Part shown: one piece after another, positions 26,034 to 36,000 of the stretch
Layout: the number at the start of each line of letters is the position of its first letter
How positions within the stretch are numbered: position 1 is the stretch's first letter
Assembly: GCA_038748065.1 (NCBI GenBank)
Contig: JBCDJG010000036.1
Location: 1-48,625, forward strand
Source of the DNA: JBCDJG01 sp038748065
GTDB taxonomy: Bacteria; Pseudomonadota; Gammaproteobacteria; Pseudomonadales; Halieaceae
Reading direction: 5' to 3'
DNA length: 48,625 bases
Notes under the pieces: model-generated
Databases searched by the model: none
What the model saw: only the letters and a program-made list of their open reading frames with translations
What the model was told of the DNA's origin: nothing
Position numbers and translations under genes: made by a program

Positions 26034-27866
26034 TCATCGTGCGAAAACCTGTGTCCAATACACACCGTAGGGGCTGCCCGGCAGGTAGTATTTAGCCGCC
26101 CCCAGCGAGCTGAAGCCTGAACCCATCAGGTTGGCGCAGTGCCCCGGGCTATCCACCCAGGCCTGCACGACGTTGGCAACATTGGGGATGCCAGCGGCGA
26201 TGTTTTCGCCATAGGAAGACCAGCGGAAGCCTGCGGCAGAAATACGCTGACCGGGGCTGGAGCCGTTCGATCCAGTGTGAGAGAAGAAACGATTGACCGC
26301 CATGTCGCGAGAGTGAGCGAGGGAGGCTACTTTGAGTTCGCAGCGCCAGACGAGTGGGCGGGCCGCCGATTTGAACCCGTAGCTGCCACACTGGCGGCCA
26401 ACGGCCCGGAAGGCATTTACCGTTTCCAGCATCTGGATGTCCTCGGGGCCCATGACGCAGGGATCGCCCGGAATCTCATTGGGGTCATAGTTCAAGGTAT
26501 CGCATGCATCACCTGACCCATCTTCATCGCTATCGGTCTGGCTGGGGTTGTACACATTCGGACAGTTGTCACTGTCGTTGTTGATGTCGTCCCGGTCCGG
26601 GTCGAAGTTGTTAACGGCATCACAGGCATCGCCGCTTCCATCCTCGTCGGTATCGAGTTGATCCGGGTTGAAGGAGCGGGGGCAGTTATCTTCACTGTCT
26701 TGCACATCGTCTTCATCGCTATCGGTGAAGCTGTCGCAGACGTCTCCAAGGCCATCTCGGTCAAGGTCGGATTGCAGCGGATTGGCGATTTCGGGGCAGT
26801 TGTCGCCAGCGTACGGGGCATAGCCTTCCGGCGCCTCGAAGGCGATCACGGTGTCGCTGGGGTCACCGAAGCCGTCGCCATCTGAATCCAGGTAAAACTC
26901 CCGCTCGGAGAAACCCTCATCCACCTCGCCGTCGCAGTTGTTATCCGTGCTATCGAATAACTCGCGTGCGCCGGGATGAATGGCGTCGTTGTTGTCGTCG
27001 CAATCGCCGCCGCGCGTAACATAACCGTCTACGGGCTCCAGTGACTCAATCGCACCTTCTTCAACGCCATAGCCGTCGCCGTCGACATCGGGGAAGTACT
27101 CTCTGCCGCCCTCGTCGATTTCGCCGTCGCAATCGTTGTCGCGGCCATCCATGGTTTCTTCGCTATCGGGGTTATCGTCGGCGTTTGTGTCGTCGCAATC
27201 CAGGTCGTTATCGACGTAACCATCTGGCTGAAGAAGCTCTTCGATACTGATATCCGGGTCGCCGAAGCCGTCACCGTCGCTGTCGAGGTGGAAGCGCGAG
27301 GCCTCAATACCTTCATCGATCTGGTTGTTGCAGTTGTTATCCCGTCCGTCAGGCAGCTCACCGGCGCCGGGATTCACGGAGGCGTTGGTATCGTCGCAGT
27401 CTCGCTTGTTGGTGACAAAGCCTTTGGGGTGGCGCTTCTGGGTCAGCGTCTCGCTTGGGGAGCCATAATCATCGCCGTCAGCGTCGCTATACCATGTACG
27501 CATCGTGGTGCGCAGTTCAAATTCTGGATAGGCGCCAATATCGCCGTTGTACTGCGCATATTCGCCGCTTAGAGGGCCCACTTCTACGGTACACACTTCG
27601 GTCGGTGCCCGGCCGCACAGCCCGTGCCAACGCACAAAGCGGTAGCCTTCAGCGGGGACAGCCGTGAGGCTCACGAGGGTGGTCTGCGGCATGGGGAAAA
27701 CACAGGAGCCGCTAGTGCAATCATAAAGACCCGACGCGGATACGATGTAGCCGGACTCGTCTGTGGTCAGCACCAGACGGCAGCCGGTCATAACCAGTAG
27801 AGCGAGGCATAAGCTGGCCCGCCTGATGGGCGTGAAGAGCGTGGCACCGAGATGCGTGCTGGCCAT
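26034..27866 (-). CDS. Lipoprotein with MopE-type and thrombospondin-type-3 repeats and a CAP domain
   Basis: ATG 27866 has AGGGA 7 nt upstream; the frame is open to 27914 but lacks such a site. The 610-residue product has a lipobox-like VMTGC (Cys29), then an InlB-B-like module (LTAVPAEGYRFVRWHG). Three MopE-type units follow, each with DGDGxG, DCDDxN and DNxCDGxxDEG. A fourth hybrid unit leads into thrombospondin type 3 repeats (DNCPxxxNPxQxDxDEDGxGDxCD). These acidic loops bind Ca2+ in relatives. The last 130 residues are a CAP/SCP domain: NAFRAVG, SRDMAVNRFFSHTG, GENIAAG and VVQAWVDSPGHCANLM. It is probably a surface protein. The role is unknown; adhesion or hydrolysis are guesses. Confidence 0.85.
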   Translation of the reverse strand: MASTHLGATLFTPIRRASLCLALLVMTGCRLVLTTDESGYIVSASGLYDCTSGSCVFPMPQTTLVSLTAVPAEGYRFVRWHGLCGRAPTEVCTVEVGPLSGEYAQYNGDIGAYPEFELRTTMRTWYSDADGDDYGSPSETLTQKRHPKGFVTNKRDCDDTNASVNPGAGELPDGRDNNCNNQIDEGIEASRFHLDSDGDGFGDPDISIEELLQPDGYVDNDLDCDDTNADDNPDSEETMDGRDNDCDGEIDEGGREYFPDVDGDGYGVEEGAIESLEPVDGYVTRGGDCDDNNDAIHPGARELFDSTDNNCDGEVDEGFSEREFYLDSDGDGFGDPSDTVIAFEAPEGYAPYAGDNCPEIANPLQSDLDRDGLGDVCDSFTDSDEDDVQDSEDNCPRSFNPDQLDTDEDGSGDACDAVNNFDPDRDDINNDSDNCPNVYNPSQTDSDEDGSGDACDTLNYDPNEIPGDPCVMGPEDIQMLETVNAFRAVGRQCGSYGFKSAARPLVWRCELKVASLAHSRDMAVNRFFSHTGSNGSSPGQRISAAGFRWSSYGENIAAGIPNVANVVQAWVDSPGHCANLMGSGFSSLGAAKYYLPGSPYGVYWTQVFAR

Positions 27867-28053
27867 TATGGTTTCCCTGCGATTCAGCGCGGTTAATCTA
27901 TAACCGGCATTCAAGGAGAGCGCGCGCTCAACCTCAATAAAAAACTGTACTTTTCTACAATTAGTGCGCGATCAGGGGTCAAATGGACAAAAAACTGTGA
28001 CAGGCCTCACAAAAATCTTGCTCGATATCTACGCGGAGGCAAAAAGTAGCGTT

Positions 28054-29871
28054 TTAGCCAGAAATCTCTTGTGCAAGCTCCCATAGCTGTGGCCACTGCT
28101 CGAGCGCCTCAGCAAATTCACCGCAGGCGGATGCTATGTGCCGAACGACTGCCGCATCATCGAGCTGCGACTGCATACCGTAGCGTTGGGCCAGCGGCGG
28201 TGGGTTTTGCAAGAGTTGCTGTGCGGTCTGTGCGGCATGGTTCAAGTACTGCTCGAAAGCAGGTACATGGCCGGTGAAATAGGGCAGTCGTTCCGCGGCG
28301 CGCGCGTATACGGCAGCCGGGGCGCGCTGTGCCTCGTAGCGGGCGTGAGCGACAAGTTCTAGTGTGGGCTTGTCGGCCAGTTCCCGAAGTACGGCGGCCA
28401 GCAGGTTGAGGCGGGTCTGCGGCGTGCTCTTACCGTCCACGCGCAGATGGCTTTCCAGATAGCTTCTGATAGCGCCTATGTCTACCGGTGGCACGACGGG
28501 TTCTTCGTGATAGCTTGAAGTGCGTGAATCTACGGGTAGGTGGGGGGTGCCCCAGTTGAAAGTCAGCACGCGCGACTCTGGATATAGATGCTGCACGGTC
28601 CAACCGAATACGCCGTCCTCGCCGCGAAACGCTGGGAAATAAGGCGGCAGCATGCGGCTGCAATCGAGGCCCGTCATCTGAGAAATACTGGCCTGTCTGG
28701 CGATTTTCACGCACTGGTTTATCGCGCGGAGCTGACGCTTGCCGAAGCTTAGGCTTAGATCAGGATCAGCCTGCAGTATGCGCTCGATATTTGGTTGAGC
28801 ACTGTTCAGCAATAGTGGATGAATGGGGCACCCCGGATCACCCCAGGAACCGTTTTCGCTGATTAATATAGGGGCGTCCGCGGCCAGCAGTTCAAGATCT
28901 GTCGCCGGCATGCCCATCAGCGCCTGCGGCGTTAGGCCGCGGTCATCGAAGCGCTGCAAACAATTCCCAAGATCATTGCCCAGGTACTGCAGATGATAAT
29001 TGAGGGGGTCGATTTCGGTTGCATGGGCCTCCTGTCGCCATGCGGCTTCGCTGGCAAAAATGTCTACCACACTGGTGCTGCAAAACTGTAGTGAGTGTCG
29101 AGCGTAGGGCGGATAGTAAGCCTCGCAGAGCACGTCATCATCAAGCATCAGGCAACGACGTCCGGCTGACAGCAACAACGCCCAATTCCGCGAAAGGCCG
29201 TAGGTGCAGTGTCCGGACCATTTCGCCGTGTCCAGCAGATAGTGCAGCGCTTCAGGGTTTTCCGGCAGTCGTCCCCTGAGCTCCTCCAACATCTCGCTCT
29301 TTTCAAGCGCGCCGAAGTAGCGCAGCGGTAGCGGTATCTTATCGGTGAACGTCTCGAGGACTTGACGGTTATCCTCTGCGCGCGCTTGATCGCGCGAGTC
29401 ATCTAATAGATACAGCGCTTCGAATCCGCCTAGTTCTTCGATAGCCAGGATTGAGCGCAGCAGGCGGTTGACCGTACCCTTTCGATCACAAGTCAATATA
29501 AACAGACGTGCTTGAGATGGCGATTTAGGTTCACGCACCGTCGCGTTGAAGCGCGAGCACAGGTCGTCGCTGCTGGTGACTAAGCCTGCCGCCTCCAGCT
29601 GGGGCAGCGTCTGCAGCAGGTGGTCAAGCAAGGTGTTGTCGATTTGGCGTGCTCGGTAGGGCTGTATATGCTGCTCGGCCGTTTGTAGGGTGTTCATGCC
29701 CGTAATCATTGGGATAAGCGCATTGGCAACAGGGTAAGACCTGCCGCTCAAGCGGCTGACCAGGAGGCTGGAATCTGCATTTAAAGGCATCACATCCAGT
29801 GGGTGAGCGCAGAGTAACCGTGCTTCTTTCGTCGACCCGGGTCCCTGCGTAAAACGGCTAGTCTCGCTCAT
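28054..29871 (-). CDS. PqqD-like domain fused to a GT-A-type glycosyltransferase-like domain (copy 2)
   Basis: A 605-residue full-length paralogue of the protein at 7075-8898. The N-terminal 25-100 segment again looks PqqD-like (MPLNADSSLLVSRLSGRSY, ALIPMITGMNTLQTAEQHI, LEAAGLV). The GT-A-like core has RLFILTCDRKGTVNRLLRSI and YLLDDSRD, and its DDD is at 244-246 in CLMLDDDVLC. Shared downstream segments include WSGHCTYGLSRNWALLLS, HPLLLNSAQPN, LSFGKRQLRA, FRGEDGVFGW and FNWGTPHLPV. It stands alone: no sulfotransferase, OsmC or patatin is adjacent. This suggests the two-domain protein works without them. The substrate is unknown, and a peptide substrate is suggested only by the PqqD-like part. 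Confidence 0.65.
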   Translation of the reverse strand: MSETSRFTQGPGSTKEARLLCAHPLDVMPLNADSSLLVSRLSGRSYPVANALIPMITGMNTLQTAEQHIQPYRARQIDNTLLDHLLQTLPQLEAAGLVTSSDDLCSRFNATVREPKSPSQARLFILTCDRKGTVNRLLRSILAIEELGGFEALYLLDDSRDQARAEDNRQVLETFTDKIPLPLRYFGALEKSEMLEELRGRLPENPEALHYLLDTAKWSGHCTYGLSRNWALLLSAGRRCLMLDDDVLCEAYYPPYARHSLQFCSTSVVDIFASEAAWRQEAHATEIDPLNYHLQYLGNDLGNCLQRFDDRGLTPQALMGMPATDLELLAADAPILISENGSWGDPGCPIHPLLLNSAQPNIERILQADPDLSLSFGKRQLRAINQCVKIARQASISQMTGLDCSRMLPPYFPAFRGEDGVFGWTVQHLYPESRVLTFNWGTPHLPVDSRTSSYHEEPVVPPVDIGAIRSYLESHLRVDGKSTPQTRLNLLAAVLRELADKPTLELVAHARYEAQRAPAAVYARAAERLPYFTGHVPAFEQYLNHAAQTAQQLLQNPPPLAQRYGMQSQLDDAAVVRHIASACGEFAEALEQWPQLWELAQEISG

Positions 29872-29971
29872 CGCCGGTCAGGCTAGCATCTGGTCCGTGC
29901 CTGCGCCAGCACCAGCACGCGCGGCGCTTGTTACACTGGGATAAGCGAAGAGTAAGGAACGGGAGTTTTTT

Positions 29972-30736
29972 ATGCGGGGAGCGTGCCTTGTAGTTGGCGC
30001 TGGCGCCGGTATAGGGGGTAGCGTCGCAAAGCGCTTTGCTTTAGAGGGCTACCACGCCGTACTGTGCCGTCGCAGTGACGAGCCTGGTCTGAATCAGATG
30101 GTCGCTGATATCGAGGCGGAGGGTGGTCGCGCGTCCGGCCACCTGATTAATGCCGTGGAAGATCATGCCATAGAAGACCTTGTGGCTGCCGTCGAACAGG
30201 ATATTGGCCCCATCGAGGTGGTGCTTTTCAACCTTGGCGCGCAGATTGGCGATCGACCGCTGGCAGATACCAGCTACAAGGCCTTTGAGCTCGGCTGGCG
30301 AATGGCAACCTTTGCGCTGTTCCGTGTGGCTTCATGCGTCTTGCCTGCAATGGAAGCGCGCGGTCGAGGTGCGCTGCTCGTGTCCTCAGCTACGGCCGCT
30401 GTACGTGGCAATGCCGGACAGCATTCCCACGCTGCGGCGATGGGTGGACGTCGGATGCTGTGTCAAAGTCTCAACGCTGAGTTCGCACCTAAGGGTATCC
30501 ACGTAGTGCATATCTTGATCGATGGCCCCGTTGATGCGCCTGATACGCTGGGCAGGATGCTGGGTCCGGAAGCTTTTGAGGCGCTACGTGATTCGCTGGG
30601 TAAGGACAAGGATGGCCTGTTGAGGCCGGACAAGCTGGCCGAAACATACTGGCACCTGGCCAACCAGCACCGTTCGGCCTGGACGCATGAGCTTGATCTG
30701 CGCCCGTTCATCAATCGTCCTTGGTGGAATCACTGA
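29972..30736 (+). CDS. SDR-fold protein lacking the catalytic Tyr/Lys
   Basis: A 254-residue protein with GGGAG 6 nt before its ATG. The Rossmann loop GAGAGIGG (9-16) and SSATAAVRG (138-146) are clear. Aligning RRMLCQSLNAEF with the usual helix after YxxxK puts His153 at the Tyr position and Met157 at the Lys position. NNAG is FNLGA. The protein therefore probably binds NAD(P) but may not be a standard oxidoreductase. It may act as a sensor or lyase-like SDR. It is divergent from the PqqD-like/GT-A gene and its last 7 bp overlap the convergent DUF4239 gene. Confidence 0.78.
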   Translation: MRGACLVVGAGAGIGGSVAKRFALEGYHAVLCRRSDEPGLNQMVADIEAEGGRASGHLINAVEDHAIEDLVAAVEQDIGPIEVVLFNLGAQIGDRPLADTSYKAFELGWRMATFALFRVASCVLPAMEARGRGALLVSSATAAVRGNAGQHSHAAAMGGRRMLCQSLNAEFAPKGIHVVHILIDGPVDAPDTLGRMLGPEAFEALRDSLGKDKDGLLRPDKLAETYWHLANQHRSAWTHELDLRPFINRPWWNH

Positions 30737-31524
30737 CCGAAGTCGGCGCTCAGCTTGTCGCGCAAAGCGATCATCGGGCCCTGGTCTGCGCGCACAGAAC
30801 CGCCAGCGGGCCTGTCGAGGTCGGCGATCATGATAAGTACCAGCGAGAAGGACAGTGCGAGGCCGGTACTGGCGATAGGGTTACGTGAGCCCTTGGCGCC
30901 TGAAAAGTAGCCAATGCCCAGCATGGCAAGCGTCAGCAGGCCGGCCAGTATGGCCCAGAGTACACGGGGCACACGGTTTTTCAGACCGGCGGCGAGGCGC
31001 GCTTCGTGAATATCGAATACCTCGTTGACCGATTGAATCAGCAGGCTGTGGATGATCGTGACCTGATTGTTGTTTATAAGCGACTGAATCTGCTGCCAGA
31101 TCTCCATCTGCAGGCGTTCAGACTCACGAATCATTGCTGGTGCCTGCTCCAGGTCGCCGACCTCCGCGCGCGCCACGGTGTATTGGTACAGTGCCTTTCG
31201 AATCACCTCGCCGTCCTCACCACCGATCAGCTCGGCCCGAAGGTAGGCAGTGCTGATGGCGTTGACGTCCTCCATGATGAGCGCCCGTCGCTCCTGGTAG
31301 TGGCCTGCGGCCATACTGAATGAAAACGCCATGATGAATGCGAGCAGCGCTAGGTGTGCCCCGGTCATGGCGCTAAGCTGTGCCTCGCTCTCCGCGAGGC
31401 CGGTCGACACGTCCCGTCGCCATCGGCCGATCCTGAAACCGATCTCAATCGCCGCAAGTACGACGACTACTGTCAGAATAATAATGAGTATGATAGGAAC
31501 TGAGTCGAGCCGGTCGATTAACAT
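30730..31524 (-). CDS. DUF4239 (bestrophin-like) membrane protein
   Basis: A 264-residue protein with an N-terminal membrane helix (PIILIIILTVVVVLAAIEIGF), a second helix near 55-75 (LALLAFIMAFSFSMAAGHYQERRALI), a soluble helical region, and two C-terminal helices (VLWAILAGLLTLAMLGIGYFSG and ALSFSLVLIMIADLDRP). AFxxAFSFSMAxxxYxxRRxLIxxEVNAI-type sequence and the closing DLDRPxGG are the marks of DUF4239. A channel role is suggested by remote bestrophin likeness only. Confidence 0.75.
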   Translation of the reverse strand: MLIDRLDSVPIILIIILTVVVVLAAIEIGFRIGRWRRDVSTGLAESEAQLSAMTGAHLALLAFIMAFSFSMAAGHYQERRALIMEDVNAISTAYLRAELIGGEDGEVIRKALYQYTVARAEVGDLEQAPAMIRESERLQMEIWQQIQSLINNNQVTIIHSLLIQSVNEVFDIHEARLAAGLKNRVPRVLWAILAGLLTLAMLGIGYFSGAKGSRNPIASTGLALSFSLVLIMIADLDRPAGGSVRADQGPMIALRDKLSADFGQ

Positions 31525-31631
31525 CTTGCGGATTTTCCGTCAGGCGCGGCGTACACGTTGGTAGTCAGTGGCTCGAATATATATCGGATTGCGGTGACAG
31601 CGCCATTGACAGCATTAACCCGGGAGGATCG

Positions 31632-32309
31632 ATGGAATTGTATGAGGTCATGCGCACAACCTTTGCTTGCCGTGAATTCACAGGGGAAGCGGTACCTGAT
31701 GATGTTCTGCATCGCATTATCGATAACGCGCGCTTCGCTCCCAGCGGTGGCAATCGTCAGGGCTGGCGCGTCATCAAGGTGAGCGACCCAGCGATTCGGC
31801 AGACGCTGGCCGACCTTTCACTGGATTGCGCGTCGCGCTATCTGTTGGAAGTCCAGGCGGGCGAGAGCCCCTTGAACACGATAAACCCGAGCAGTGTAAC
31901 GGACGCTGAAGTCACCGCGGCGGAGGCACCACATTGGCTGGTCTCTCACATAAGGGATGCGCCGACGCTGCTGGTGGTGACGGTTGACCTGTCGCTGGTG
32001 GCGAGCATGGACAAGGATCTCACCCGAGTAGGTCTGGTCAGTGGCGGCTCGATTTATCCGCTGGCCTGGAACCTTCTGCTGGCCGCGCGTAACGAAGGCT
32101 TTGGGGGGACCATGACCACTTGGGGCGTGTCCCGCGAACCCGAGATACAAAGCCTGCTAGAGATGCCGGAACACTGGGCGGTGGCAACAATCATGCCGCT
32201 GGGTCGCCCGGTTAAGCAGCTGACCAGGCTGCGGCGCAAAGCGGTGGCCGAAATATTGGTGGAAAACCAGTGGCCAACCGCTGTTACCGCCGGCGAGGGC
32301 GAGGTTTAA
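31632..32309 (+). CDS. Nitroreductase family protein
   Basis: A 225-residue protein with GGGAGG 4 nt before ATG. The N-terminal MRTTFACREFTGEAVPDDVLHRIIDNARFAPSGGNRQGWR is the FMN-binding start of nitroreductases, with GTMTTWGV-like sequence (GGTMTTWGVS) near residue 160 and WAVATIMPLGRP at the end. It would reduce nitro-, quinone- or enone-type compounds with NAD(P)H as a dimer. The stop overlaps that of the convergent coiled-coil gene by 4 bp. Confidence 0.88.
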   Translation: MELYEVMRTTFACREFTGEAVPDDVLHRIIDNARFAPSGGNRQGWRVIKVSDPAIRQTLADLSLDCASRYLLEVQAGESPLNTINPSSVTDAEVTAAEAPHWLVSHIRDAPTLLVVTVDLSLVASMDKDLTRVGLVSGGSIYPLAWNLLLAARNEGFGGTMTTWGVSREPEIQSLLEMPEHWAVATIMPLGRPVKQLTRLRRKAVAEILVENQWPTAVTAGEGEV

Positions 32310-32848
32310 GCCGCCTCTTCCGCTTTGTCGTCTGCTGAGCGCAACTGCTCCAGTTCTTGCTCCGCCGCTTCGAGCTTCTGCTGGGCCTCGCGGTGTTCGG
32401 CACGGGAAGCGTTCAGAGATTTCTGCAGGAGTTCGTTGGCGCGCGTTTTATCGGCCAACTTTTTCTTGCTCGCGTCCAGGTTCTTTTTCATGCGCGGGGG
32501 ATCGAACTGCTTGAGCGCTTTATTTTCTTCGCGTTCGCTGGCGAGATCCTTCTGCAGGTTCTTGACGCGAGCCTTGAGTGAGGCGTTTTCATCCTGCAGT
32601 TTTTCGGCGCGGTTGTTCAGCTCGCGGTTCAGCTGTTCCAGTCGCTGTCCACTCGTCGCACTGCCGGACATCTCGGTAATGGTGGCAAGCTGCTTATCGA
32701 TGGTCGCTTGCAGCTCTGCGCGCTGTGCCTCGAGTGTCTCTTGTAAAGCGGTCAGTTCACTGTCACGGGCGTCCAGTTTTTCCTGGTATTCCCCGCGGAG
32801 CTGGTCCTCGAGTTCCATAATTCGTTCTAATTTGTCTGCTGTTAGCAT
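32306..32848 (-). CDS. Coiled-coil protein, function unknown
   Basis: A 180-residue, highly charged protein made almost entirely of heptad-like helix from residue 4 to 175, rich in Glu, Lys, Gln, Leu and Ala, with one break near FDPPRMKKN. AAGGA precedes ATG by 5 nt. There is no signal peptide or membrane helix, so it should be cytosolic. I do not recognise a family. It is divergent from the CphA-like gene at 33087; the 238 bp between them is AT-rich near 32870-32900 and may hold promoters for both, but I cannot place them. Confidence 0.65.
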   Translation of the reverse strand: MLTADKLERIMELEDQLRGEYQEKLDARDSELTALQETLEAQRAELQATIDKQLATITEMSGSATSGQRLEQLNRELNNRAEKLQDENASLKARVKNLQKDLASEREENKALKQFDPPRMKKNLDASKKKLADKTRANELLQKSLNASRAEHREAQQKLEAAEQELEQLRSADDKAEEAA

Positions 32849-33086
32849 GGTTTCCTTGTAGTGAGATCGGTATTGTTAATAAAAACAAAAGCTTAGGTGG
32901 GTTAAATGAGAGCGACGCTGGCGTAGCGACTCGCTGGCAGCGCGCACAGTAAAGTATCGCAGGCACAAGTGCAAGCCGCATCGGCAGTGGCGATAAACGA
33001 GCGATGGTACTGTCGGCCAAACTTCTGTAATAAGCTTGCTACCCGCCTACCGATAGTGACCCCATGGAGGCCACAGCCCAGCGACT

Positions 33087-36000
33087 ATGAACTTTACAGA
33101 CTTTCTGCCAGACGCCGTAATGCGCCACGGAGACGCTCAGCAAATATTCATGGAAAACGGCGCTATTACCGTATCCCGCATGGATGAGATTGTCTGGCTG
33201 GTGGCGATGTTCCTGCGCCAGCAGGGCGTTGGGCCGGGTACTGTCGTGGCGCTCAGGATAGATGGGATTGAGGACCATTTTGTCAGCGCACTGGCGGTGG
33301 CGCGGCTGGGCGCGACGATATTCGTCGTGGCAGGCGATATGCCGACCCTTGGCCGTGATGCGCTGTTACAGCGCGCGGGCGTTAAACACTGGGTCACTGA
33401 CCAGCGCGGCAGCGCGCCCACGTATTGTGCGGAGCTTAACCTGACCAGTGATCTAGTGAACGGGGCCACGCAGGAAATTGACCGAAGTGTGGGTGACCCT
33501 GATCCGGACGCTCCCTGGCTGTTACTGCCGCGCTTTCGGCATGACGGCGAACTCAAGCTTTTGCCGATCTCGCACGAGGCCCAGGTTCAGCGGCTCGCGG
33601 CAGCGGCTGAGGTTCTGCCGCTGGCAGCGGGTGATACCTTCCACTGCCTGGCGCACATGGAGTCCCCCTCTACAAAAGCGCGCTTCTGCGAGGCGATAGT
33701 TGCTGGTGCTAACGTGCTGATGACGCGGCCCAGAGGCCTCTCTTGCCTGTCTGAGATAGGCGCCAGACGGCCAACTTCCCTCGCGGTGACTGTGTATCAC
33801 GCTGAGCGTATCGTGGCGGAAATCCGTTCTGGCCGAATTCAGATACAGCCGCCACTGAAATCGCTCGTACTCAGCTCGTCTCGGGTTTCCATGAATTTGC
33901 GTGAGACCCTTCGACACGCCATTACCGAAGAACTTTTCGTGCGCTTCGGCAGCCAGGAGAGTGGCACTATCTCGGTCGCGGGCCCCCCTGAAATATTCGA
34001 CCACGAGGACAGCTTAGGAAGACCGTTGTCATACTGCGAACTGGAGCTCGTTGATTGCGAGGATCAACCCGTCGCCACGGGCGAGACCGGGCAGGTACGC
34101 GTGCGCGGTCCAGCCAATATCCAATCCTATTTGGGTGATGACGGCGGCGACCGGGCCCTGCGGGATGGCTGGGCTTATACCGGTGACCTGGCCAGGCTCG
34201 GCGAGGGAGGCCAACTCTGCTTCACGGGCCGCGCTGACGATTTATTGATCGTTGACGGCACCAGCGTCTACCCCACTGCATTGGAAGGTGCGCTCCTGCA
34301 CCATGCTGCCGTTGGTGAAGCCAGGGTTGTTGGCTTCCCCAGCGAAACCAGCGGTCACTTCATCGTCGCTGCAGTCGCTACGGGTGGTGGTGCCCGTGTC
34401 AGTGAGCTGGAGCTTTTGCGACATATTAGGCAATACCCCGGTGGCAGCCTCGTTCACCGCATCTACAGATTTGACGAGCTGCCGAAGGAGGACGCCTCGG
34501 GCGAGGCCGCGGTGAAAAGGCTGTTACGTATCGCCATGGATCGTAAGCCTTATGCATTGCAATCCGACGCCGGCCCCTATCCTGGCGCACTGAGGCCGCG
34601 GCAGATCTCTGAGCAGATCGCCTTCAATTTCCGAGAAACCGGTCCGCAGGATTTCAGTCAATTGGAGCATTGGTTTGCACTGCTCGAAGAGCAGGAGCAT
34701 CTCGGCGAAGCATTACCCTACCGCTTTCCGGATGAGCTACCCCAGTCTTCTCGCGACTGGCTTAACGCCTGCATGCGCCTCATCCGCGTGTGCTTCCAGT
34801 CGGCCTATGTCCCTGTGTTCGACCTGCCGCACGTTGTGAGGTGCCAGTTAGTTGACGCAGGCCAGCGTACTTGGCAAGTGACCTTCACAGTGCCCTACCT
34901 CGTGGGTCTGCCGGGAGAAGTTGTGCAGCTCGCGCTGGATACCGCCAACCGAATTCTCGCTTGGGCCTTACGTGTTCAGCCCGATGATAACAATCGGACA
35001 ATTCTCTTCAACACCGTCCAGCAGCTTTTCATCGATGCCATGCAAGGCAAGTTTATGACCAGCCCTTCTCCCTATTGGATATTGGAAGGCGCGTACCGAC
35101 TCGGTATCCCCTTCCGTCACGTCGGTACGGGCACCTGTCAGCTTGGGTGGGGGGCGCGCGCCAAACTGAACTTTGCCAGCGCGACGGAGGATGACTCAGG
35201 GATTGGCGTGCGTCTGGCCACCAGCAAGAGCCTCAGCGCAAAACTGTTGCGAGCCGCTGGGCTCCCTGCAGCCAGTCATCATGTCGTGGAGAGTGTCGAA
35301 AAGGCAAATGAAGCGGCGGCGCAGCTGGGTTGGCCAGTGGTTGTTAAGCCTGACGATTGTGAGCACGGTGACGGCGTCAGCCTGAATATCCGGGATAACG
35401 CTGCCCTGGCGGACGCGTTTCGAGAGGCGCAGAAACTGTCGCGCAGTAAACAGGTGATTGTGGAGCAGCAGGTCAAGGGCCGTGGCGATAGGCTATTCGT
35501 CGCCGGTGACGCCCTGCTATACGTCGCCAAGCGGCCACCGCTTGAACTGGTCGGCGACGGCATATCCACGATATCGGAACTGCATCAACAGGCACTGCAG
35601 ACTGAAGAGGTACGCCCACCCTGGCGACAAACCCTCTGGGTTCCAATCGATGACCTCGCCCGCGAGTGTATGGGTGAAGAGGGTTTCGTCGAGACGGATG
35701 TGCCCGCTGTCGGAGTGAGGGTGCCGCTGCGTCCGTTCAAGGCCGATGGCAAGGGTTGGGGTGGCAGCAACGTTGATGTCAGCGAACGGGTGCACCCTGA
35801 GAATGTGCGGGTGGCACTCGAGGCAGCGCGTCTGTTTGGTCTGTCCGTCGCCGGCATTGACCTGATTACCACGGATATCAGCCGGCCCTGGTATGAAAAT
35901 GGCGCCGTGATCAACGAGGTGAACTCCTCGCCGGCTCTTGGTGTCAGCCCCATGTCGAGAAGTTATCTGCCGGCCGTTCTGAAGGGTTACATACCGGCTG

